A DNA stretch of 11,015 nt, from assembly GCA_050015815.1 (NCBI GenBank), contig JBEKAR010000055.1:1-11015 (forward strand). The letters run 5' to 3'. Each line of letters begins with the position of its first letter. Positions within the stretch are counted from its first letter, which is position 1. The notes under the pieces were generated by a model, which was given only the letters and a program-made list of their open reading frames with translations, ran no database searches and was not told the DNA's origin. Positions 7,443 to 11,015 of the stretch are shown one piece after another. The translations under genes were made by a program, and so were the position numbers. This stretch comes from JAJRAL01 sp050015815. Its GTDB lineage: Archaea > Thermoplasmatota > Thermoplasmata > Methanomassiliicoccales > UBA472.

Positions 7443-7450
7443 ATATGAAA
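7443..7450 (-). promoter_or_regulatory. TATA-like box for the nuclease operon
   Basis: The minus strand reads CTTTCATATC here, 21-28 bases upstream of the GTG start at 7422. The spacing is slightly short but compatible with leaderless initiation at the GTG. Nearby is an inverted repeat TTCGCC (7456-7461)/GGCGAA (7478-7483) between the two divergent promoters. Confidence 0.3.
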
Positions 7451-7496
7451 GCGTTTTCGCCCGGCCCAACGAAAGTAGGCGAAGGTCGGGAACGTT

Positions 7497-7503
7497 GAAA
7501 TAG
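7497..7503 (+). promoter_or_regulatory. TATA-like box for the metallophosphoesterase
   Basis: GAAATAG lies 29-35 bases before the ATG at 7532. The sequence between is GC-rich with no Shine-Dalgarno, consistent with a leaderless start. Confidence 0.35.
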
Positions 7504-7531
7504 AGCGCTGCGCGATGGACGCCCGAGGCCA

Positions 7532-8263
7532 ATGAAGGAACTCGAGGTGATGCCAGGGTTGTTCATCAGCAACGAGCTCTGCGCCTTCCTCCCGCACCAA
7601 TCGACCGTCGTCGTCTCTGATCTGCACATCGGATACGAATCGGTGCTCGAGGACTCGGGCCTGCACCTGCCCCGCATCCAGACGGCGAGGATGATGGAGG
7701 ACCTGGAGAGGATCGTCGAACTCCGCTCGCCGGCGCGTTTCATCATACTCGGCGACCTGAAGCACGAGTTCTCCCGCAACCTTTCTCAGGAATGGGATGA
7801 AGTTCGACGACTGCTCGCCGTGCTGCAGGAGAAGGCGGAGGTCGTCGTCATCCGGGGCAACCATGACAATTACCTCGCGACCATCGCTTCGAAGCTCGGC
7901 GTCGAGATTGTGAATGAGTACCACCTCGCCGGGATGACGTTCGCCCACGGGCACGAGCCTTGTGAAGAACGGCCACTCGTGATCGGTCACGAGCATCCTT
8001 CGGTCCGCCTTTGCGACGATGTCGGGGGGTTCGTGAAGGTGCCGTGCTTCATGCACCTGCCTATGGAACAGATCCTCGTCATGCCCGCGTTCAGTCCCCT
8101 CGCTCCTGGCACGGACCTTACCGGGGCGACGAGCGCCGAAACGTTCTCTCCGGTCCTTCAGTCGAGCGACATGGGCGACGCGACGGCTTACGCTTGCACC
8201 GACATCGGCCTCCTAAGCCTCGGTCCGCTCTCGAAGCTCTCCCGGCGCAGGCCAAGCGCATAG
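7532..8263 (+). CDS. ICC/SbcD-related metallophosphoesterase (COG1407 type)
   Basis: A 243-residue calcineurin-fold phosphoesterase of the archaeal SbcD/Mre11-related group. Metal-binding motifs appear in order: SDLHIGYE (Asp30, His32), GDLKHEF (Asp75, His78), RGNHDN (Asn110, His111, Asp112), AHGHEP and IGHEHPSV. All expected two-metal ligands are present. Residues ~170-243, with CFMHLPMEQILVMPAFSP and a Ser/Thr-rich middle, complete the fold. The substrate is unknown; DNA, cyclic nucleotides and phosphoproteins are all known for the wider superfamily. No SbcC/Rad50 ATPase adjoins it, so it is not simply the archaeal Mre11. It is divergent from the DEDDy/RecJ-like nuclease pair with a 109-base shared upstream region. 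The ATG at 7532 suits the family N-terminus. Confidence 0.88.
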   Translation: MKELEVMPGLFISNELCAFLPHQSTVVVSDLHIGYESVLEDSGLHLPRIQTARMMEDLERIVELRSPARFIILGDLKHEFSRNLSQEWDEVRRLLAVLQEKAEVVVIRGNHDNYLATIASKLGVEIVNEYHLAGMTFAHGHEPCEERPLVIGHEHPSVRLCDDVGGFVKVPCFMHLPMEQILVMPAFSPLAPGTDLTGATSAETFSPVLQSSDMGDATAYACTDIGLLSLGPLSKLSRRRPSA

Positions 8264-8270
8264 CTAGAAA

Positions 8271-8279
8271 CATATAATT
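8271..8279 (+). promoter_or_regulatory. TATA-like box for the zinc-ribbon/radical SAM unit
   Basis: CATATAATT begins 7 bases after the metallophosphoesterase stop and 42 bases before the TTG at 8313. It implies initiation near 8300 and a short leader containing GGGGAT. It shows that the downstream unit can be transcribed separately. Confidence 0.5.
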
Positions 8280-8312
8280 CTCACTGAACGAATACCTCCG
8301 TGGGGATCTCGC

Positions 8313-8408
8313 TTGCCCGAGTGCATCGTCTGCGGGTGTGTTTTGAAGAAGAACCAGGCGAAGTGTCCCGTTTGCGGCGCCTCCCAATTCGAGGAGGACG
8401 ATTATTGA
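8313..8408 (+). CDS. 31-residue zinc-ribbon protein upstream of the radical SAM gene
   Basis: Short frame from TTG 8313 to TGA 8406-8408. The product is 31 residues: an N-terminal CIVCG, a short KKNQAK linker, then CPVCG and an acidic tail FEEDDY. Two CxxC knuckles 11 residues apart make a minimal rubredoxin-like zinc ribbon. The frame is open from 8268, but no ATG or GTG lies upstream of the TTG. GGGGAT 10 bases before TTG is a weak ribosome-binding candidate. Its stop overlaps the TTG of the radical SAM gene as TTGA, a common coupling arrangement. Function is unknown. A metal or partner-binding accessory to the downstream enzyme is inference. The cysteine pattern and overlap make a chance frame unlikely. 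Confidence 0.7.
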   Translation: MPECIVCGCVLKKNQAKCPVCGASQFEEDDY

Positions 8409-9499
8409 GGGAAGGGCGGACCAGGGATGGCGGCGCCTCCGCTGCCTACTGGCATCTGGAGGGCGCTCTCCTACGATGCGACCTTTGCCCCCAACGATGC
8501 CTCGTCGGCCCGGATGAGATCGGATTCTGCGGCACCCGCTCCAACATCGCTGGCGGAATGATCGCGCTCAACTATGGCAAGGTGTGCGTCTCGGCAACCG
8601 ACCCGATCGAGAAGAAGCCGATATTCCACTACCGCCCGGGTTCGAAGCTCTACTCGATCGGCACGTTCGGCTGCAACCTGGACTGCGGCAATTGCCAGAA
8701 CTCCACCCTCGCCAGGCTGCAGGCGTCACGGGCCCCATACGTCATGATGGAACCGGAGGAGGTGGTCAGCGCGGCGGTCGCAAGCGGCGCGAAGGGCGTG
8801 GCTTTCACTTACAATGAACCGACCGTCTGGATCGAGTTCATACTCGACGTCGCCGCCCTCCTTCGGCAGGCGGGACTCTTCACGGTTCTCAACACCAACG
8901 GCTTCATCGAATCCTGGGTCGCGGACGACCTCTACGACATGGTCGAGGTGGCGAACATCGACGTGAAGGGAATGAGCGACCGTTTCTATGTCAAGAATTG
9001 CAAGGGCAGGCTCGGTCCAGTGCTCGAGAACTGCTTCGCCGCCCGCCTTGCCGGGGTCCATGTCGAGCTCACGTATCTGCTGATCCCCGGACTGAACGAC
9101 TCGGCCGAGGAAGTAGGCAAGTTCGCCTCTTGGGTCGTCAGGGAGCTCGGTGATGACGTGCCGGTGCACCTCTATCGCTTCCAGCCTTCGTACAAGATGA
9201 GCAACCTGCCCCCGGAGGAGATGAAGGTTGTCGACCGCTCCTACGGCATCGCCAAGGCGAAGCGTCTCGAGTACGTATACGTCGGCGGAGTCGCCGGCGA
9301 TATCAGGCAGGACACTTATTGCCCGTCTTGCGGAGCGCTGCTCGTCAAGAGGTCTAGCAAAGAGCCGATCGAACCGACGTTCGTCCTAGGGGAGAGGATT
9401 AGCCGCTACTGCCCGACCTATTCCGAGGTCGCGGTCTTCCTCAAGGAGGGCCTATGCCCGGGATGCGGTAGAAAGGCTTCGATAGTGCTCGAGGGTTGA
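8405..9499 (+). CDS. amrS: AmmeMemoRadiSam system-type radical SAM enzyme (PflA-like, COG1180)
   Basis: A 364-residue radical SAM enzyme from TTG 8405. It has an N-terminal cysteine module CDLCPQRC...GFCG (Cys25, 28, 32, 42), then NYGKVCVSATDPIEKKPIFH and the SAM/[4Fe-4S] motif GCNLDCGNCQ (Cys90, Cys94, Cys97). FTYNEPTVW and LNTNGF follow, and a C-terminal cysteine cluster YCPSCG (306, 309), Cys336 and CPGCG (351, 354). This order is that of the AmmeMemoRadiSam radical SAM protein, usually partnered with AMMECR1 and Memo, neither of which is here. The biochemical reaction is not known to me. The frame extends up to GTG 8300, but that region is the zinc-ribbon gene in another frame; family similarity begins at AYWHLEGALLRC. 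The TTGA overlap supports coupling. A pyruvate formate-lyase activase-like role is the alternative. Confidence 0.88.
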   Translation: MREGRTRDGGASAAYWHLEGALLRCDLCPQRCLVGPDEIGFCGTRSNIAGGMIALNYGKVCVSATDPIEKKPIFHYRPGSKLYSIGTFGCNLDCGNCQNSTLARLQASRAPYVMMEPEEVVSAAVASGAKGVAFTYNEPTVWIEFILDVAALLRQAGLFTVLNTNGFIESWVADDLYDMVEVANIDVKGMSDRFYVKNCKGRLGPVLENCFAARLAGVHVELTYLLIPGLNDSAEEVGKFASWVVRELGDDVPVHLYRFQPSYKMSNLPPEEMKVVDRSYGIAKAKRLEYVYVGGVAGDIRQDTYCPSCGALLVKRSSKEPIEPTFVLGERISRYCPTYSEVAVFLKEGLCPGCGRKASIVLEG

Positions 9500-9519
9500 T
9501 AGCGTTAAGGCGTCTTGCC

Positions 9520-9535
9520 GTCCGACCCGTCCGAG
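9520..9535. repeat. Tandem GTCCGA elements upstream of the corrinoid gene
   Basis: GTCCGAC (9520-9526) and GTCCGAG (9529-9535) repeat with a 9-base period. GTCCGAC is identical to an arm of the palindrome before argF. They lie ~80 bases upstream of the TATA-like box of the corrinoid gene. Regulatory meaning is uncertain. Confidence 0.3.
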
Positions 9536-9585
9536 GTATTCAGTAATCAATCGTTATGGTTAGAATACTGTACAAATGGTGTATC

Positions 9586-9600
9586 TGGATGTTATATCCA
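9586..9600. repeat. Inverted repeat TGGAT-GTTAT-ATCCA
   Basis: Five-base arms around a 5-base centre lie 13 bases upstream of the TATA-like box of the corrinoid gene, inside an AT-rich tract (about 9536-9620) that contrasts with the surrounding DNA. It continues into ATCC tandem units (to 9607). A regulator site is possible; the arms are short. Confidence 0.35.
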
Positions 9601-9612
9601 TCCATCCAAGCC

Positions 9613-9620
9613 TTTAATAT
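9613..9620 (+). promoter_or_regulatory. TATA box for the corrinoid protein gene
   Basis: TTTAATAT is a good archaeal TATA match. Initiation would be near 9642-9645, giving a leader of about 20-25 bases that contains the Shine-Dalgarno. This is the strongest promoter-like sequence in the window. Confidence 0.6.
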
Positions 9621-9650
9621 TGACCACAGTAATCCGCAGCACAATTCCCA

Positions 9651-9660
9651 AGGAGGGAGT
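9651..9660 (+). promoter_or_regulatory. Strong Shine-Dalgarno that fixes the TTG start of the corrinoid gene
   Basis: AGGAGGGAGT precedes the TTG at 9666 by 5 bases (about 9 from GGAGG). It is the only strong Shine-Dalgarno in the window. It supports TTG as the start, and no ATG or GTG lies in frame nearby upstream. Confidence 0.65.
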
Positions 9661-9665
9661 GAAGT

Positions 9666-10304
<639 letters not shown>

Positions 10305-10328
10305 GCACGAATTCCCTGATTCATCAAA

Positions 10329-10350
10329 CCCCTTCCATCTTCTGATTTTT
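10329..10350 (+). terminator. Pyrimidine-rich tract ending in T5 after the corrinoid gene
   Basis: A C/T-rich stretch ending in GATTTTT lies 25-46 bases after the corrinoid stop. Archaeal RNA polymerase commonly terminates at T-runs without a hairpin. This one is short, so it is a weak candidate. Confidence 0.35.
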
Positions 10351-10384
10351 CATGTGAAAGCGAATGCCGTCGCACCTACGGTTA

Positions 10385-10486
10385 GTGAGGTGACCGAGAA
10401 GGTCGGGTGACAAACCTTATTAGACGCCCGCCCGATAGCCGGGACGATGCCAACTGAGATTGCCACTTTGCATCGTGAGGTGACCG
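10385..10486. repeat. Exact 12-bp direct repeat GTGAGGTGACCG flanking the regulator start
   Basis: Copies at 10385-10396 and 10475-10486, 90 bases apart, bracket the TATA-like box and the first codons of the putative regulator. GGTGAC recurs at 10406-10411 and a GACC/GGTC inverted pair lies at 10392-10404. An autoregulatory operator is possible; coincidence with coding sequence is the alternative. Confidence 0.35.
10415..10422 (+). promoter_or_regulatory. TATA-like box for the putative regulator
   Basis: CCTTATTA lies 25-32 bases upstream of ATG 10447, with a GC-rich gap and no Shine-Dalgarno. It indicates a leaderless transcript separate from the corrinoid gene. Confidence 0.45.
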
Positions 10487-11015
10487 GCCTGAGGGAGACG
10501 GTCGAGTCGATGCAATCGGTCCTGATGAAGATGAGTGGGATAGGAGCGGACGTCGGTCGCTCGCAACTCCCGAGGCGGAGGAGTGGGCTGCTTGAGGTCG
10601 TTGTGTCTCAGGCGATGGAGGATGTCGAGGAAGGATTGGCGAGGAACCTGGTGAGAAGGTGCGACATGCGAGAGCCCTGCCGGGCGACTTTCGCGACATT
10701 CCTCCAGAAGAATGCTTCGCTGCTGGAGCAGGAAACCGTCCGCGAGGAGATTATCCTGACGAACCAGAACGAGCTCGACCGCCTCAAGGCCACCGCACCC
10801 TATGACAAGTGCGAGAAGTGCTTCCAGGAGGTCTCGAGGTTGTTCGGGAAGCAGGTCCGGCTGATGCGTTCGATTAGAATCTACTCGACCGATTCGGACA
10901 AGAGGCGGGAGATTGACGAGATCCCAGAGAAGGAGGTCGTCAGAGGGTTCGTCGAGCCGATCGCGAATCGGCAGCGACTGCAGATGCTCAAGTCGCTCAG
11001 CCTCGAGCCGAAGAC
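10447..11015 (+). CDS. Putative ArsR-like winged-helix regulator with cysteine pairs (C-terminus beyond window)
   Basis: Open from ATG 10447 through the window end (189 full codons), so the C-terminus is missing. Residues 2-29 (EIATLHREVTGLRETVESM) look like a short coiled coil. A helical middle region carries CDMREPC (Cys72, Cys78), a basic/aromatic FATFLQKN, then CEKC (Cys122, Cys125) and FGKQVRLMRSIRIY. From about residue 168, FVEPIANRQRLQMLKSLSLEPK resembles the first helices of an ArsR-type winged helix (L-x-x-RxxxLKxL pattern); the recognition helix lies outside. The four cysteines could bind a metal, Fe-S cluster or cobalamin-related ligand. This is inference. ArsR-like regulators are known to sit beside methyltransferase/corrinoid genes in methanogens and control them, which fits the neighbour. 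Exact family not recognised. Confidence 0.7.
   Translation, partial: MPTEIATLHREVTGLRETVESMQSVLMKMSGIGADVGRSQLPRRRSGLLEVVVSQAMEDVEEGLARNLVRRCDMREPCRATFATFLQKNASLLEQETVREEIILTNQNELDRLKATAPYDKCEKCFQEVSRLFGKQVRLMRSIRIYSTDSDKRREIDEIPEKEVVRGFVEPIANRQRLQMLKSLSLEPK

Noticed and set aside
6848..8056. A 402-codon minus-strand open frame
   Set aside because: It lies across the DEDDy nuclease and, antisense, the metallophosphoesterase, both of which carry complete catalytic motifs. Its product is Arg/His/Asp-rich with no recognisable motif, typical of a GC-rich shadow frame.
8300..8404. GTG start for the radical SAM gene
   Set aside because: The 35 extra residues are an Arg-rich reading of the zinc-ribbon gene in another frame and do not resemble the family N-terminus. 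TTG 8405 gives a TTGA coupling.
9596..9607. ATCC tandem triplet as a microsatellite or array
   Set aside because: Only three units; too short to call anything beyond local sequence.

Overview
The window looks like chromosomal DNA of a GC-rich archaeon, most plausibly a member of the Thermoplasmatota (a methanogenic or methylotroph-related lineage is possible). Four things point there. There is an archaeal-type RtcB ligase, and a membrane protein carrying DUF835, a domain I know mainly from Thermoplasmata and Thermococci. There is a tRNA-His gene with encoded G-1:C73 and no encoded CCA. Nearly every gene start has an AT-rich TATA-like box 25-38 bases upstream and no clear Shine-Dalgarno, as expected for leaderless or short-leader transcripts. 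The genus-level assignment is inference.

Layout: a 5'-truncated-by-window rtcB (minus, 1131 to the edge) is divergent from a 7TM-DUF835 protein (plus, 1253-2464). The last codons of the DUF835 gene run antisense into a tRNA-His(GTG) gene (minus, 2446-2520). A CrtI-like FAD oxidoreductase follows (minus, 2582-4081). A 218-base divergent intergenic region with a strong 16-bp palindrome precedes argF (plus, 4300-5211). argF converges with, and overlaps by 11 bases, an ATGA-coupled minus-strand pair: a DEDDy RNase H-fold nuclease (GTG start, 7422-6655) followed by a RecJ-like DHH phosphoesterase (6658-5201). Divergent from that pair is an SbcD/Mre11-related metallophosphoesterase (7532-8263). So three nucleic-acid or phosphoester hydrolases sit together.

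Next comes a small two-gene unit. A 31-residue zinc-ribbon protein (8313-8408, TTG start) overlaps by TTGA the start of an AmmeMemoRadiSam-type radical SAM gene (8405-9499). The right end holds a methyltransferase-associated corrinoid protein (9666-10304) with an AT-rich leader and the only strong Shine-Dalgarno in the window. It is followed by a separately promoted, window-truncated putative regulator (10447 onward) with a coiled coil, a CX5C and a CX2C cysteine pair, and the beginning of an ArsR-like winged helix.

Most genes are recognisable housekeeping or accessory families. The parts that deserve attention are the corrinoid protein/cysteine-rich regulator pair with no methyltransferase in view, the tiny zinc-ribbon protein coupled to the radical SAM gene, the nuclease cluster, the tRNA/CDS antisense overlap, and the palindromic operator candidate in front of argF. 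No mobile element, CRISPR array, rRNA or replication origin is visible. No gene-free stretch exceeds 300 bases.
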